Positions 36,948-47,631 of a stretch of DNA of 58,683 bases are shown piece by piece. The position numbers were made by a program, and so were the translations under genes. Origin of the DNA: Synechococcus sp. J7-Johnson. GTDB lineage: Bacteria > Cyanobacteriota > Cyanobacteriia > PCC-6307 > Cyanobiaceae. The stretch spans positions 1 through 58,683 of the forward strand of contig NZ_JAGQBU010000018.1 of assembly GCF_024345795.1 (NCBI RefSeq), written 5' to 3'. Below the pieces are notes generated by a model, which did no database searches, was not told the origin of the DNA, and saw only the letters and a program-made list of their open reading frames with translations. Positions within the stretch are counted from its first letter, which is position 1, and each line of letters begins with the position of its first letter.

Positions 36948-37943
36948 TCAGCCCACCCAGCGCAGCAGGTTGCCCCGCTCCCCCAGCAGGAAACCCTTGC
37001 TGTCGCCGCTGAAGACGATCCGGGTGAAGTTGGTGGGCTGGGAGCCCCCCAGGGGATCACGCTTCCAGCTGGACCCGCCGTCCTCACTCACCAGCAGCGT
37101 GCCGCTGCCGCCGCCGGCCCAGATGGCGCCCTTGGGATCCCAGGCCATGTCGAGGTAGCCGTAGCCGTTGGTGATCGGGATCACCGCCTTGCTCCAGGCC
37201 TCCACGTCATCACCATCGGGGTTGAAGCGCAGCTGGGCGCCGCGGGTGACCATCCAGAGCTTGCCGTCGGGCTGGAAGCCCATGCTCTGCAGCCGTTGGC
37301 TGCTGATGCGCTGGTGGGGCTGCCAGGTGGCCTGGCCCGGTTCCCAGGTGGCGAAGAAGTTGCCCAGGCTGGAGACGCTCACATAGCGGCCATCAGGGGA
37401 GCGACGCAGGTCGCGCACGGCGCCGGCGGCATCGCTCACCTCGGCCTGCCAGCTGCCGCCGCCATCAACGGTGCGGTAGATGGCGCCGACGGTGGTGGCC
37501 AGCTCGGCCTTGCCGCGGGCCAGGGCCGTGATCAGGTAGGGATCGCCGGGCAGCTTGGTGTCCAGCAGCAGGCGCTCCCAGTTCTGGCCGCCATCGGTGC
37601 TGTGCAGCAGCAAGCCGGGCTGGCCGGCGATCCAGCCCTCCTGGCCGGTGAAGTCGATGCTGAGCAGGCGGAAGTTCTCGTCTTCCGGCAGGGCGAGGGC
37701 TCGGGTCTCCCAGCTGGCGCCGCCATCGTCGGTTTCGAGGATCAGGCGGTTGCTGCCCACCAGGAAGCCGTGGCGATCGTCGCTGAAGGCCACGTCGAGG
37801 GGATTGGAGCGGGTGTCGAGGGCGACGGGCTGCCAGGGGCTGCTGGCGGCCACGGGCAGGCCCGTGGTGACGCAGCCGCCGAGGCCGAAGGCCAGGCCCG
37901 CGGCCAGCACCAGGCCGATCAGGGAAGAGAACAGGCGTTTCAC
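36948..37943 (-). CDS. ycf48: Photosystem II assembly factor Ycf48
   Basis: A 331-residue, seven-bladed propeller protein of the Ycf48/Hcf136 type. After a hydrophobic leader there is a lipobox (FGLGGC), so it is a lumenal lipoprotein. Repeats with SxDGGxxW are visible (ETDDGGASWE, HSTDGGQNWER, RTVDGGGSWQ, VSEDGGSSWKR). It helps stabilise newly made D1 during photosystem II assembly. The start is a GTG at 37943, five bases after rubA. Next downstream is psbE, the conserved order in cyanobacteria. Confidence 0.95.
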   Translation of the reverse strand: MKRLFSSLIGLVLAAGLAFGLGGCVTTGLPVAASSPWQPVALDTRSNPLDVAFSDDRHGFLVGSNRLILETDDGGASWETRALALPEDENFRLLSIDFTGQEGWIAGQPGLLLHSTDGGQNWERLLLDTKLPGDPYLITALARGKAELATTVGAIYRTVDGGGSWQAEVSDAAGAVRDLRRSPDGRYVSVSSLGNFFATWEPGQATWQPHQRISSQRLQSMGFQPDGKLWMVTRGAQLRFNPDGDDVEAWSKAVIPITNGYGYLDMAWDPKGAIWAGGGSGTLLVSEDGGSSWKRDPLGGSQPTNFTRIVFSGDSKGFLLGERGNLLRWVG

Positions 37944-37948
37944 GGGAC

Positions 37949-38317
37949 TCAGCGCAGGGAATAGAGAGAGAGGAAGAAGGCGAACGCCAGCGCGAAGCCC
38001 CCGAAGATCAGCACGTTCTTCTGGCCGGGGGTGAGCTTGTTCACGCCGAGGCCGAAGTTGAGGTTCTCCTCGAAGCCGCTGGGCTTGTTGCGCGGGCCGA
38101 TGTCGCGGAAGGCCCCCACACGGCTGCGGCAGACCGGGCAGCGGAAGCCGATCGGATCGAGCGATGCGAAAGGGGTGCCGGGGACGATCGCCAGTTTGGC
38201 GATTCCCTCTTCGGGGTCGTAGACGAAACCGCAGCTGCGGCATTCGAAGCGGTGGGTGTCTGGATCGCTTGTCTGCTCCGGAGCTCGTTCCTCGTCGCCG
38301 TCGTTCCCGTTGACCAT
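37949..38317 (-). CDS. rubA: Membrane-anchored rubredoxin
   Basis: A 122-residue protein. The rubredoxin domain has [13 protein letters not shown] and [12 protein letters not shown], the two CxxC pairs of the iron site; a C-terminal membrane helix ([20 protein letters not shown]) anchors it. In cyanobacteria and algae it is needed for photosystem assembly. It is first in the rubA-ycf48-psbEFLJ run and divergent from ndhC, with 88 bases between starts. Confidence 0.95.
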   Translation of the reverse strand: MVNGNDGDEERAPEQTSDPDTHRFECRSCGFVYDPEEGIAKLAIVPGTPFASLDPIGFRCPVCRSRVGAFRDIGPRNKPSGFEENLNFGLGVNKLTPGQKNVLIFGGFALAFAFFLSLYSLR

Positions 38318-38405
38318 GGCGCTGGCCCCTCTGACGTTGACTCGGACTCTATCCAGGCGATCTCTGCCGACGGATGCCAGACTGCGCCCCAGGTTGGGCC
38401 CCTTC

Positions 38406-38768
38406 ATGTTCGTGCTTCCCGGCTACGACGCCTTTCTGGGCTTTCTGCTGATCGCGGCGGCCGTCCCTGTGCTGGCTCTGGTCACCAACAAGTTGGTGGC
38501 TCCCAAATCCCGTGATGGGGAACGCCGCCTCACCTACGAATCGGGCATGGAGCCGATCGGTGGCGCCTGGATCCAGTTCAACATTCGTTATTACATGTTT
38601 GCTCTGGTCTTCGTCATCTTCGACGTTGAGACCGTCTTCCTCTACCCCTGGGCCGTGGCTTTCCATCGCCTGGGTCTGCTGGCCTTCATCGAAGCCCTCA
38701 TCTTCATCTCGATCCTCGTGGTGGCCCTCGCCTACGCCTGGCGGAAGGGTGCCCTCGAGTGGAGCTGA
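38406..38768 (+). CDS. ndhC: NDH-1 complex subunit 3
   Basis: A 120-residue membrane subunit of the photosynthetic NDH-1 complex. It has three hydrophobic segments and the family stretch [20 protein letters not shown] followed by [20 protein letters not shown]. It begins the ndhC-ndhK-ndhJ operon. Confidence 0.97.
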   Translation: MFVLPGYDAFLGFLLIAAAVPVLALVTNKLVAPKSRDGERRLTYESGMEPIGGAWIQFNIRYYMFALVFVIFDVETVFLYPWAVAFHRLGLLAFIEALIFISILVVALAYAWRKGALEWS

Positions 38769-38802
38769 TACCCAGCCATCCGGAATCCCGACCAGTCGAA
38801 CG

Positions 38803-39564
38803 ATGACCATCACCCCGTCCAGCCCCGGAATCAGCGAAGCCCCCTCGATCGAGGCCCTGCGCGATCTGCGTGCCGCCACCTGCAACCCGGTGGGTGCCCC
38901 CACGGTCACCTCGGATCTCTCCGAGAACGTGATCCTCACCAGCCTCGACGACCTCCATAACTGGGCCCGGCTCAGCAGCCTCTGGCCCCTGCTCTACGGC
39001 ACGGCCTGCTGCTTCATCGAGTTCGCGGCCCTGATCGGTTCCCGCTTCGACTTCGACCGTTTCGGCCTGGTGCCCCGCTCCAGCCCGCGCCAGGCGGATC
39101 TGCTGATCACGGCCGGCACCGTGACGATGAAGATGGCGCCGGCTCTGGTGCGGCTCTATGAGCAGATGCCCGAGCCCAAATACGTGATCGCCATGGGGGC
39201 CTGCACGATCACCGGCGGGATGTTCTCCGCCGACTCCACCACAGCCGTGCGTGGTGTCGACAAGCTGATCCCGGTCGACCTCTACATCCCGGGCTGCCCG
39301 CCCCGGCCGGAAGCCATCTTCGATGCGGTGATCAAGCTGCGCAAGAAGGTGGGCAATGAGGCCCTCGCCGAGCGGGGCAACCTGCGACCCACCCACCGCT
39401 ACCTCACGATCGAGCACGCCATGAAAGCGGTGGAGCCGATCGTGACCGGTGCCTATCTGCGGGCGGAGAGCCAGCAGGCCGCCTTCGCCGCCGGCGCCGG
39501 GCTGCCCCTTGCCACCCCCGAACCCGAAGCCCTCGCCGCCACCAGCTCCTCCAGCGATGCCTGA
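38803..39564 (+). CDS. ndhK: NDH-1 complex subunit K
   Basis: A 253-residue subunit that binds iron-sulfur cluster N2. The cysteine motif [31 protein letters not shown] and [16 protein letters not shown] supply the four ligands. A divergent alanine-rich tail follows. It overlaps ndhJ by eight bases. Confidence 0.97.
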   Translation: MTITPSSPGISEAPSIEALRDLRAATCNPVGAPTVTSDLSENVILTSLDDLHNWARLSSLWPLLYGTACCFIEFAALIGSRFDFDRFGLVPRSSPRQADLLITAGTVTMKMAPALVRLYEQMPEPKYVIAMGACTITGGMFSADSTTAVRGVDKLIPVDLYIPGCPPRPEAIFDAVIKLRKKVGNEALAERGNLRPTHRYLTIEHAMKAVEPIVTGAYLRAESQQAAFAAGAGLPLATPEPEALAATSSSSDA

Positions 39565-40090
39565 TCCCACCACCGAGCTCAGCCCCGCCCCGATCGGCGC
39601 CGTCAGCCAGTGGCTGACTGATCAGGGCTTCGACCACCAGCCCCTGCCCGCCGATCACCTCGGCGTGGAGATCATTGGGGTGGAGCCGATTTTTCTGCCC
39701 GTGGTGGCCGCCGCCCTCAAGGCCTGGGGCTTCGATTATCTGCAGTGCCAGGGCGGCTACGACGAAGGCCCAGGCGGCCGTCTGGTCAGCTTCTATCACC
39801 TGGTGAAGCTGGCGGCGGCGGTGGCCCAGGGCCCTTCCCCCACCAAGCCCCCAGAAGAGGTGCGCCTGAAGGTGTTCCTTGAGCGCGGCGGCGATCTCTC
39901 CATCCCCACCCTTTATGGCCTGTTCCGTGGCGCCGACTGGCAGGAGCGGGAAACCTTCGACATGTTCGGCATCATCTACTCAGGTCACCCCCATCCCAAG
40001 CGCCTGCTGATGCCCGAAGACTGGAAGGGTTACCCCCTGCGCAAGGACTACGTCCAGCCCGACTTCTACGAGATGCAGGACGCCTACTGA
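39557..40090 (+). CDS. ndhJ: NDH-1 complex subunit J
   Basis: A 177-residue hydrophilic subunit (30-kDa type). Its signature is [20 protein letters not shown] followed by [19 protein letters not shown]. Starts inside the ndhK end. Its 3' end overlaps the convergent yvcK-like gene by seven bases. Confidence 0.97.
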   Translation: MPDPTTELSPAPIGAVSQWLTDQGFDHQPLPADHLGVEIIGVEPIFLPVVAAALKAWGFDYLQCQGGYDEGPGGRLVSFYHLVKLAAAVAQGPSPTKPPEEVRLKVFLERGGDLSIPTLYGLFRGADWQERETFDMFGIIYSGHPHPKRLLMPEDWKGYPLRKDYVQPDFYEMQDAY

Positions 40091-41541
40091 GCCAGGCTGC
40101 TCAGCCAGTCGAGTTCATTACCCAATTTCTGACCCTTGGATTTGCGGTAGAAGCGCATCACGGCATGGGCGAGGCTGCGGGAGTCGTGACGCAGGGTTTC
40201 ACTCGGGCGTGAACCCTGCAGGGCGGCGAGCATCACGTCGTAGCCGGCACTGCGCAGCTGGCGTGGATCGCAGAGCACTGGCTCGGCGCCCCGGGCGCGG
40301 TAGTGCTCCAGCAGGGCGATGTCCTTGAGCGGCTCCTGGGCGAGCACCGCCGGGAACAGGCGCTGGTTCACCCCGAGGCTGGCCAGCTGGGCCTCGATCG
40401 CCCGCAGATGTCCGGCCACATCCAGCCGATCGGTTTCACCGGGCTGGGTCATCAGGTTGCAGATGTAGAGCTTCGGCGCTTTGCAGCGGCTGATCGCTTC
40501 AACCAGCTCCGGCACCAGCAGGTTGGGCAGCAGGGAGGTGTAAAGGCTGCCGGGGCCAAGGATGATCAGCTCGGCATTGGCGATGGCCTCGATCGCCCTG
40601 GGCAGGGCCGGCGGCCGCTCGGGGATGCAGCCGAGGCGCACGATCGGACTTGTGGAGTGGCCGATCTTCGATTCGCCCTCGATGCGCTCGCCGTTCTCCA
40701 GTTCCGCCCAGAGGCGCACGTCGGCATTGGTGGCCGGCACCACCTGGCCCTGCACGGCCAGCACCCGGCTGCTGGCCGTGATCGCCGACTCCAGGCTGCC
40801 GGTGATGGCGGTGAGCGCCGAGATGAACAGATTGCCGAAGCTGTGGCCCTCCAGGCCGTTGCCTGCCTTGAAGCGGTACTGGAACAGGCGGGTAAGCAGC
40901 GGTTCCTCCCGGGCCAGGGCCGCCAGGCAGTTGCGGATGTCGCCTGGCGGCTGCACCCCGAGCTCGCGGCGGAGCACCCCGCTGCTGCCGCCGTCGTCGG
41001 CGACGGTGACGATGGCGGTGATGTTGCTGCTGTAGCGCTTGAGGCCGCTCAGCAGGGTGGAGAGGCCAGTGCCACCGCCGATTGCCACGATGTTCGGGCC
41101 GCGATTCAGGCGCCGCTGGGCCAGCAGGGCATCCACCAGCATCGTGTCCTTCTCGGGAGCCAGGGCCTGCTGGATCGAGCCGAAGCTGCGGCTCTGGCCC
41201 CAGATCACCAGGGCCGCCCCGGCGATCAGCACCAGCGGACCGGTGAAGCCCCGTGGCAGCACCCGCGCCACGTTGGTGATCAGCCAGGTGAGCGACTCCA
41301 GCATCCAGTAGATGGGCTTGAGATCGGCCAGGATGGCGGCACCCAGCAGCGCCAGCACCAGCCCGAGGCCCGATGTGAGCACCCAGCGCTTCACCACCAG
41401 CCCTGGTTGCAGCCAGCGCACCGCCCGCTTCGAGCGGCTCACCAGGTCCTGTTGGCGTGGGTCGCCACGGCCCATCCAGGCCGGACGGCGGACCTGCCGG
41501 CGCGGGCGGCGGCTGGGCTGGGGGGGGCGCTGGGAGGTCAA
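40084..41541 (-). CDS. YvcK/CofD-like (UPF0052) protein
   Basis: A 485-residue protein. Residues about 50-115 form two membrane segments; then the YvcK-type nucleotide-sugar-binding domain begins with [20 protein letters not shown] and has [29 protein letters not shown] and [20 protein letters not shown]. YvcK relatives bind UDP-sugars and affect cell-wall and carbon regulation. The membrane-anchored form is common in cyanobacteria. The reaction, if any, is unknown. Confidence 0.88.
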   Translation of the reverse strand: MTSQRPPQPSRRPRRQVRRPAWMGRGDPRQQDLVSRSKRAVRWLQPGLVVKRWVLTSGLGLVLALLGAAILADLKPIYWMLESLTWLITNVARVLPRGFTGPLVLIAGAALVIWGQSRSFGSIQQALAPEKDTMLVDALLAQRRLNRGPNIVAIGGGTGLSTLLSGLKRYSSNITAIVTVADDGGSSGVLRRELGVQPPGDIRNCLAALAREEPLLTRLFQYRFKAGNGLEGHSFGNLFISALTAITGSLESAITASSRVLAVQGQVVPATNADVRLWAELENGERIEGESKIGHSTSPIVRLGCIPERPPALPRAIEAIANAELIILGPGSLYTSLLPNLLVPELVEAISRCKAPKLYICNLMTQPGETDRLDVAGHLRAIEAQLASLGVNQRLFPAVLAQEPLKDIALLEHYRARGAEPVLCDPRQLRSAGYDVMLAALQGSRPSETLRHDSRSLAHAVMRFYRKSKGQKLGNELDWLSSLAQ

Positions 41542-41601
41542 GCCGTTGGGGCGTTACGCCACAGCACGGAGCACCAAGAACTGTACGGATGAAACGCCGG
41601 G

Positions 41602-42405
41602 ATGACCGAGGACGCACCAGGTGTCCCTGACGGGCCCGTGCTCGAGCTCGATGGTGTGGGCATGCGCTGGGGCAGCAACACGGTGCTCGACGACTTCAGC
41701 CTCAGCCTGCGGCGGGGTGAGCGGCTGGCGGTGGTGGGACCCTCCGGCACAGGCAAATCGACGGTGCTGCGCATCCTGGCCGGGCTGCTGCTGCCCACGG
41801 CGGGGGAGGTGAGGTTGCATGGCGTCCCCCAGCACTACCTGCGGCTGGACCAGCGCCATCCGCCGGATGTGCGCCTGGTCTTTCAGAACCCGGCCCTGCT
41901 GGGTTCCCTCACCGTGCGCGAGAACGTGGGCTTCCTGCTCTACCGCCACAGCAGGCTGCCGGAGGCCGAGATCCGCGAGCGGGTCAACCGGGCCCTGGAG
42001 GCCGTGGGGCTCTCGGGCATCGAGGAGCGCCTGCCCGGCGAACTCAGTGGCGGCATGCAGAAACGGGTGAGCTTCGCCCGCGCCCTGATCGAAGACCCCA
42101 GCCAACCGGTGGGGCAGCATCCGATCCTGCTGTTCGATGAACCCACGGCGGGGCTCGACCCGGTGGCCTGCACCCGCATCGAGGATCTGATCGTGACCAC
42201 CACCCAGATGGCGGCGGGCTGCTCGGTGGTGGTCAGCCACGTGATGAGCACGATCGTGCGCTCGGCGGAGCGGGTGGCGATGCTCTACCAGGGCCATCTC
42301 CAGTGGCTTGGTTCCGTGCAGGACTTCGGCCACACCGACAACCCTTATGTGGTCCAGTTCAGAACCGGTAGCCTGAGCGGACCGATGCAACCGGCGGAGA
42401 TCTAG
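41602..42405 (+). CDS. ABC ATPase, MlaF-like (lipid transport)
   Basis: A 267-residue ATPase. Walker A is GPSGTGKST, the Q-loop is LVFQNPALLGSLTVREN, the signature is LSGGMQKRVSFARAL and Walker B is LLFDEPTAGLDPV. These, and the overall spacing, fit the MlaF group. The MCE gene follows after six bases. No permease is beside them, so a MlaE-type partner must lie elsewhere. Confidence 0.88.
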   Translation: MTEDAPGVPDGPVLELDGVGMRWGSNTVLDDFSLSLRRGERLAVVGPSGTGKSTVLRILAGLLLPTAGEVRLHGVPQHYLRLDQRHPPDVRLVFQNPALLGSLTVRENVGFLLYRHSRLPEAEIRERVNRALEAVGLSGIEERLPGELSGGMQKRVSFARALIEDPSQPVGQHPILLFDEPTAGLDPVACTRIEDLIVTTTQMAAGCSVVVSHVMSTIVRSAERVAMLYQGHLQWLGSVQDFGHTDNPYVVQFRTGSLSGPMQPAEI

Positions 42406-42411
42406 AGCCCC

Positions 42412-43329
42412 ATGCGTCGCAGTGTGCGAGAGGCCATTGTTGGATTTTCGCTGCTGGCGGCCGTGGTGGGGGGAGCCGGTTTCTGGATGTGGCTCCGGGG
42501 GATCTCTCTCAGCCAGAACAACTGGATCCTGAAGGTGAGCTTCGAGGATGCCGCCGGCCTGGCGGACCGCTCGGCAGTGATCTTCCGCGGCGTGCAGGTG
42601 GGCAGCGTGCGCAAGATCAGGACCACCTCCTCGGCGGTGCTGGCCGAACTGGAGATCAGCGACCCCACCCTGCAGCTGGCTCGCCCCACCCGGGCCCAGG
42701 TGCAGACCGGCACCCTGCTGGGCGGTGATGCCCAGGTGGCCCTGATCAGCAGCGGCAACCCCCTGCCGGAGAGTGCCCCCCTGCCCCGGGCCAAGGATTG
42801 CGACAACAAGGTGATGGTCTGTGCCGGCAGCGAGCTCAAGGGCGTCACGGCCGCCAGCCTCAACAGCGTGACCGAGCTGATGCAGAGCCTGCTGGCCCAG
42901 GTGGATGAGAAGCAGATCGTGGCGGAGATGGCCCGCACCACCCGCAGCTTTGATGCCACCTCCAAAGAGGCCACCGAGTTCCTTCAGCGGGCACAGGTGC
43001 TGGTGGCTGAGCTGAAGCGCTCGGTGGGCAAGGCCGATCCGATCCTGGCCAATCTCAACACCGCCTCCGCCGAAGCGGTGGCGGCCAGTCGCCACGTGCG
43101 CAACGTCACGGCTGCGCTCGACAACCCCAAGACCCTTGCCCAGCTCAAGACCACCGTCGGCAATGCCGAGCGGCTCACGGCCCGCATCGATGCGGTCGGT
43201 GGTGACGTGAACAAGCTCACCGGCGACGCCGAGTTCATGGATGGTGTGCGCAGTGTGGCGATCGGCCTGGGCCAGCTCTTCGATGAGCTCTATCCCGCCC
43301 AGACCAAGGCGGCTCCTAAGCCCCGTTGA
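42412..43329 (+). CDS. MCE/MlaD-type lipid transport protein
   Basis: A 305-residue protein with an N-terminal anchor ([20 protein letters not shown]) and an MCE domain ([20 protein letters not shown] and QVGSVRKI), followed by a long helical tail with repeated polar heptads. Binds lipid in the periplasm and works with the ATPase upstream. An insertion with [15 protein letters not shown] carries two cysteines that could be bonded. It is a second MCE gene in this window. Its 3' end overlaps chlD by 14 bases. Confidence 0.88.
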   Translation: MRRSVREAIVGFSLLAAVVGGAGFWMWLRGISLSQNNWILKVSFEDAAGLADRSAVIFRGVQVGSVRKIRTTSSAVLAELEISDPTLQLARPTRAQVQTGTLLGGDAQVALISSGNPLPESAPLPRAKDCDNKVMVCAGSELKGVTAASLNSVTELMQSLLAQVDEKQIVAEMARTTRSFDATSKEATEFLQRAQVLVAELKRSVGKADPILANLNTASAEAVAASRHVRNVTAALDNPKTLAQLKTTVGNAERLTARIDAVGGDVNKLTGDAEFMDGVRSVAIGLGQLFDELYPAQTKAAPKPR

Positions 43330-45448
43330 GGGCGTCCAAGGCGATGGCGGCGATCGCCTGATCGCTGGCCTTGGGTAGCTGCACGTACTTGCCGCCAGCT
43401 GCATGGGCCAGGTCCTTGCCCATGCCGCTGCCGATGAACTTGCGTTCGGTGTCGATCACCAGCAGCTTGATCCCCAGGGCCCGGTAGCGGCCGGCCACCT
43501 GGATCACCTCCTCCTTGAGGTCGACGGGTTCGTCCCCCTCAAGCTGCGGCTGGCCCAGGGAGCGGCTGAGGGGCACGTTGCCGCGGCCATCGGTGATCGC
43601 CACCACCACCACCTGGCCGAGATCGCCGGTGGCCAGGGCGTTTGCGGCCACTCGGGCCGCCTGGGACAGACCGTGGGCCAGGGGTGAGCCACCGCCGCAG
43701 GGCATCTGCTCCAGCCGCCGGCGGGCGGCGGTGATCGAGCGGGTGGGGGGCAGCAGCACCTCGGCCTGTTCGCCGCGGAAGGGGATCAGGGCGACTTCGT
43801 CGCGGTTCTCGTAGGCCTCCGTAAGCAGGCGGATCACGGCCCCCTTGGCGCTCTGCATGCGGTTGAGTGCCATCGAGCCGCTGGCGTCGACAAGGAAGAT
43901 CACCAGGGAGCCGGCCTTGCGCTGCAGCTGCTTGGCCCGCAGGTCGCCCTCCTCGACGATCACGGTGCGGTGGGGTTCGCGGGCGCGGCGGGCTTTCTGG
44001 TACGGGGCCGCGGCCCGCAGAGTGGCATCCACGGCGATGCGGCGCACGGGACCGCGGGGGAGCATCGGCTTCACGTAGCGGCCGCGTGAATCGGAGAGCA
44101 CCACCGAGCGCTTGCCGCTGCCACCGCTGCGCGACTTGGCCGCGGCAAAAAGGAGCAGATCGGGATCGATGGCGATCGCCTCTGGATCAAGCAGGAACTC
44201 CTCGGGCACCTGGGGTGGTGCCTGCTCCTCGGGGCTGTCGTCCTCGTCGTTGTCGTCTTCGTCAGTGTCTTCGTCGCTGTCGTCGCCGTCGTCCGGGGAG
44301 TCGTCCTCGCTGTCCTGCTCGGGCGGCTGCTCTCCCTGGGGCGGCGGTGGAGGTGGCGGCGGCGGTTCCAGCGGCTGCTCGGGATCAGGCGGCGGCATCT
44401 GCAGGGCCCGCGGAGCGATCACCAGCCGCACTGCCACCTGCAGGTCGTCGGCGTCCACCGCATCGCGGCCGCTCAGGGCCGCATGGGCCCTTGCCACCCG
44501 CACGGCGTAGAGCTCGGAGCGGTGCCCCTCCACGCCGCCGCGCAGGGCCTCGTTGACCAGGTAGGCGATCTGCTCGCGCACGATCGTCACGTCGGGCAGC
44601 CACTGGCGGGCCAGCAGCAGCTGGGTGGCCAGGGCGTCGGTGTCCTCCTGCCAGCGGGCGCGGAAGGCTTCGCTGGAGCTGCCGTGATCGAGGGCGGAGC
44701 TGGTGATCTCCACCCGCTGCTCGATCTCCAGCAGCTGGTTGGCCGAAAGGGCGATGGCGAAGCGGTCTAGCAGGTGGTCGCGCACCGCCCCCTCCTCCGG
44801 GTTGTAGGTGGCGATCAGCAGGGTGCGGCAGGGATGGGAGAGGCTGAGCCCCTCGCGCTCGATCCGGTTCTCGCCGCTGCCCACCGCCGCCAGCAGCAGG
44901 TTGGTGATGTTGTCGTCGAGCAGGTTGAGCTCATCGACGTAGAGCACGCCCCGGTGGGCTTCCGCCAGCAAGCCGGGCTGGAACACCGACGCCCCGGCCG
45001 CCAGGGAGGCGGCCACATCAACCGAGCCCACCAGACGGTCTTCGGTGACGCCGAGGGGCACCTGGATGAACGGTGCCGGGATCACCGTGGTAGGCAGCAA
45101 TGCCGTGGGGTCGGCGCCGGTGGGATCACCTCCCAGCTGGGTGATGCGGCTGTGGATGGTGGCGTCCCAGTCGTCGGGCCGCTGGGGGTCCACGTTCAGG
45201 CGACGGCAGGCATCACCGAGGGCCAGCACATCGATCGGCGGCAGCAGGGCATGCAGGCCTCGTGCCAGCACAGATTTGCCGGTGCCGCGGCCGCCGGCGA
45301 TCACCACCCCGCCCAGACCAGGATCCACCGCCGCCAGCAGCAGGGCCAGCTTGAGGGTGCCGTGACCGGTGATGGCCGCCAGAGGGAAGGAGCTGGTGCC
45401 TGCCGCTCTTGCACCAGCCGGGGATACTGCAGACCCGCTGACGGCCAT
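43316..45448 (-). CDS. chlD: Magnesium chelatase subunit D
   Basis: A 710-residue subunit of the enzyme that inserts Mg into protoporphyrin IX, the first committed step to chlorophyll. In order: an AAA+ domain with [19 protein letters not shown]; a proline stretch followed by an acidic linker of about 45 residues (residues about 375-425, mostly D and E); and a C-terminal von Willebrand A domain with the MIDAS motif VDASGSM. The partners ChlI and ChlH are not in the window. The start (MAVSGSAV) is the first ATG of the frame. Confidence 0.96.
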   Translation of the reverse strand: MAVSGSAVSPAGARAAGTSSFPLAAITGHGTLKLALLLAAVDPGLGGVVIAGGRGTGKSVLARGLHALLPPIDVLALGDACRRLNVDPQRPDDWDATIHSRITQLGGDPTGADPTALLPTTVIPAPFIQVPLGVTEDRLVGSVDVAASLAAGASVFQPGLLAEAHRGVLYVDELNLLDDNITNLLLAAVGSGENRIEREGLSLSHPCRTLLIATYNPEEGAVRDHLLDRFAIALSANQLLEIEQRVEITSSALDHGSSSEAFRARWQEDTDALATQLLLARQWLPDVTIVREQIAYLVNEALRGGVEGHRSELYAVRVARAHAALSGRDAVDADDLQVAVRLVIAPRALQMPPPDPEQPLEPPPPPPPPPQGEQPPEQDSEDDSPDDGDDSDEDTDEDDNDEDDSPEEQAPPQVPEEFLLDPEAIAIDPDLLLFAAAKSRSGGSGKRSVVLSDSRGRYVKPMLPRGPVRRIAVDATLRAAAPYQKARRAREPHRTVIVEEGDLRAKQLQRKAGSLVIFLVDASGSMALNRMQSAKGAVIRLLTEAYENRDEVALIPFRGEQAEVLLPPTRSITAARRRLEQMPCGGGSPLAHGLSQAARVAANALATGDLGQVVVVAITDGRGNVPLSRSLGQPQLEGDEPVDLKEEVIQVAGRYRALGIKLLVIDTERKFIGSGMGKDLAHAAGGKYVQLPKASDQAIAAIALDALNGA

Positions 45449-45504
45449 GGGGGGCGGATGCCTCGAGGAATAGGAGGCCAGTCTGGCCGATTGGTTGCCT
45501 GGCC

Positions 45505-45834
45505 CTAGAAGCGCGACATCGCCTTGATCTTGGCGAGCTTGTCGGCGTCGAGGCCATCGAGTTCCTGGAGCTCCAGCAGGTTTTCCTTCACCAGGCTGGC
45601 GAAGGTGAACAGAATTCCCTCAAGGCGGAAATCGAAACGTCCTTCCATGACGTGGCGCTGGGTGCTCAGGTAGTCGTGCAGACGCCAGAGCGCCTGGGCC
45701 GTGTGGATTGAATCGGCTTCACGGCGCAAGGTGCTGATCACCGTCGAAACGGCACGGCCGTAGGCGTGACTGAAGGCCTCCTGGGCGATGGCCTGCTCGT
45801 CGTCGGTCCAGGTGATCAGTGCCGGCTCAACCAT
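45505..45834 (-). CDS. frp: Fluorescence recovery protein
   Basis: A 109-residue protein of the FRP family. It has [34 protein letters not shown] and [20 protein letters not shown], which align with the Synechocystis Slr1964 pattern including the LWxLHDFLSxxRH helix. FRP binds the active red form of OCP and returns it to the orange form, restoring phycobilisome energy transfer. The ATG at 45834 is preferred over a longer frame that overlaps crtW. It is last in ocp-crtW-frp. Confidence 0.92.
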   Translation of the reverse strand: MVEPALITWTDDEQAIAQEAFSHAYGRAVSTVISTLRREADSIHTAQALWRLHDYLSTQRHVMEGRFDFRLEGILFTFASLVKENLLELQELDGLDADKLAKIKAMSRF

Positions 45835-45857
45835 GATGTCTTCCTTGATACAAGACT

Positions 45858-46646
45858 TTATCGCGGCAGCACCGGTGGCGCGAGCCGCAACGATTGGGTG
45901 TGCATGGGCGGGCGGAACCGGCGCATCCCCGGCAGCTGGAACCAGGCCCTGGAAGGGAACTCGTGGTGTTCCCAGTGATAACCGAAGTGGAAACAGGCGA
46001 GCAGGGAGAGCCATACCGGCAGCTCAAGGCTGCGGGCCTGGTGGCGATGTCTCTCCCCCTCTGACTGGCGGTGGGGGAGGTACGTCCCGAAGACGAACAA
46101 CTGCAGGGAGCTGATCAGCAGGGGAAGGGTGCAGATCAACAGCACCGACAGCGGCGCCATGGCCCCGAAGGGCGCGGCCACCACCAGGATGAGCAGGGCC
46201 CACCCTCCCAGCAGGCGCAGCATCTGGCCGGCGGAGAGATAGCTGGCCATGAAGTGGAGATACCAGCGCAGCACACCGCTGCCCTGGCTTGGCTGGTGGT
46301 CGGGATCGGTGGCGGTTCCCGGAGCCTGGTGGTGGCGCAGGTGGTTGGCGCGGCAGGCGTCGTAGGGCAGGCCGGCATAGAGACCAAGGGCCAATTGCCC
46401 CAGCCGGTGGTTCAGCCTGGGCCGGCCTGGGATCAGCAGGCCATGCATGGCGTCGTGTCCGACGATGAACAGGCCGGTATGCAGCACCGAGCGGATGCCG
46501 ATGGCGAGCAGCAGCAGAGGCAGGGGCCAATGGCCGGGGTCAGCTGGCAGCAGCACCACCAGGCTGAGGATCCAGGCCAGCAGGATCATGCCGGCCAACA
46601 GCAGGCCCTTGCCGGTGGCAGGGGCCGGGGCTGTAACAAGGCTCAA
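45858..46646 (-). CDS. crtW: Beta-carotene ketolase, CrtW type
   Basis: A 262-residue membrane di-iron oxygenase. The histidine clusters are HDAMH, HLRHH and HWEHH, with several hydrophobic segments. CrtW adds 4-keto groups to beta-carotene to yield echinenone and canthaxanthin, the keto-carotenoids that OCP needs. It overlaps the ocp stop by four bases (ATGA at 46643-46646) and is followed 23 bases later by frp. The pigment role is inferred from this placement. Confidence 0.92.
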   Translation of the reverse strand: MSLVTAPAPATGKGLLLAGMILLAWILSLVVLLPADPGHWPLPLLLLAIGIRSVLHTGLFIVGHDAMHGLLIPGRPRLNHRLGQLALGLYAGLPYDACRANHLRHHQAPGTATDPDHQPSQGSGVLRWYLHFMASYLSAGQMLRLLGGWALLILVVAAPFGAMAPLSVLLICTLPLLISSLQLFVFGTYLPHRQSEGERHRHQARSLELPVWLSLLACFHFGYHWEHHEFPSRAWFQLPGMRRFRPPMHTQSLRLAPPVLPR

Positions 46647-47596
46647 GGGGCGAACTTGAGCAGCTCGGCAGGGGAGGCCAGCAGATCGATGGCCACGAAG
46701 TAGATCTTGCCGTCGGGATTGAGCAGGAAGCGCCAGGCCACATTCATGCCAACTCCGGCTCCGAACCAGGGGGTCTGCACCTTGCCGGTGACCTTGATCT
46801 GGGTGAACTCGCCGTCGGCGGGTTCGGCAATGCCGGATTCGGGCAGAAGCTTCAGGTTCTGGCAGTCTTCGCGGAAGAATCGCAGGATGGCTTCCTTGCC
46901 CACAATCGGTTTCTGGAAGGGAGGCTGCAGCGCTCCATCCGGCAGGAACAGCTCAATCAGGTTGTCGAAATCGTTGGCGTTGAGCTGATCCATATAGGCG
47001 CTCACCGTGGCGCTGTCGATACCGGCGATCGATACCTTCTGGCGCTGGGATTCAGGGGTGGGAGCTACCACTGGCTCCATGACGCGCTGGGCCTCGCCCT
47101 TGGCGGGGTCGTAACCCATGTCCACGACGAAGTTACGCAGCAGGGTGATCTGCTGGCCCTGCTCGACGTTCTTGAGGGAGCTGAGCACGGAGGCGGCGTT
47201 GGCGGAGAGCTGGTAGCCCTGGGGAATCGGAGCCACGATGCCGGCGGCCATCCACTCGCCGAGCTGATACCAGAAGCCGAGTTTGATATTCACCGACCAA
47301 CCTGAGTAGGTGCGGCCGATGGGGGTGTCGGTGCTGTTGGCCAGATCGCACATCACCTGACTTTGCTGGGCAAAACTCATGCCTTTGAGCTGGCTCAGCA
47401 CGCCTTCGGCGAACTGCATGCGGGCAGCGCCGGGGGCGGCGATGGTGATGGTTTTGCCCATCTCGAGGTAGGCGTACCAGATCAGTGCCAGCTGGTCTTC
47501 GGCGCTGAGCAGCTTGTAGCGGGCCGTGATGGCGGGCACCACATCCGCTGAAAGCGTGTTGGGGAAGATCTGGGCGGCTTTCTCGAGCGTGAACAT
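46643..47596 (-). CDS. ocp: Orange carotenoid protein
   Basis: A 317-residue full-length OCP. The N-terminal helical domain has FPNTLSADVVPAITARYKLL and DQLALIWYAYLEMGKT; the C-terminal NTF2-like domain has LNANDFDNLIELFLPDGALQ and WFGAGVGMNVAWRFLLNPDG. By position, Tyr201 and Trp288 match the carotenoid keto-contact residues, and Arg154 with Asp244 stand where Synechocystis OCP1 has its Arg155-Glu244 bridge (alignment from memory). Blue-green light converts OCP to a red form that quenches phycobilisomes. Full length plus a neighbouring frp fit the OCP1 type. First gene of ocp-crtW-frp, with a candidate promoter upstream. Confidence 0.96.
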   Translation of the reverse strand: MFTLEKAAQIFPNTLSADVVPAITARYKLLSAEDQLALIWYAYLEMGKTITIAAPGAARMQFAEGVLSQLKGMSFAQQSQVMCDLANSTDTPIGRTYSGWSVNIKLGFWYQLGEWMAAGIVAPIPQGYQLSANAASVLSSLKNVEQGQQITLLRNFVVDMGYDPAKGEAQRVMEPVVAPTPESQRQKVSIAGIDSATVSAYMDQLNANDFDNLIELFLPDGALQPPFQKPIVGKEAILRFFREDCQNLKLLPESGIAEPADGEFTQIKVTGKVQTPWFGAGVGMNVAWRFLLNPDGKIYFVAIDLLASPAELLKFAP

Positions 47597-47631
47597 ATGC
47601 TTTGGGTCCCTTTTGTTAAGGAGGTTTGCAG

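Noticed and set aside
41554-43404. A 616-codon frame antisense to the ABC ATPase and MCE genes
   Set aside because: Both plus-strand genes carry diagnostic motifs; the antisense product does not.
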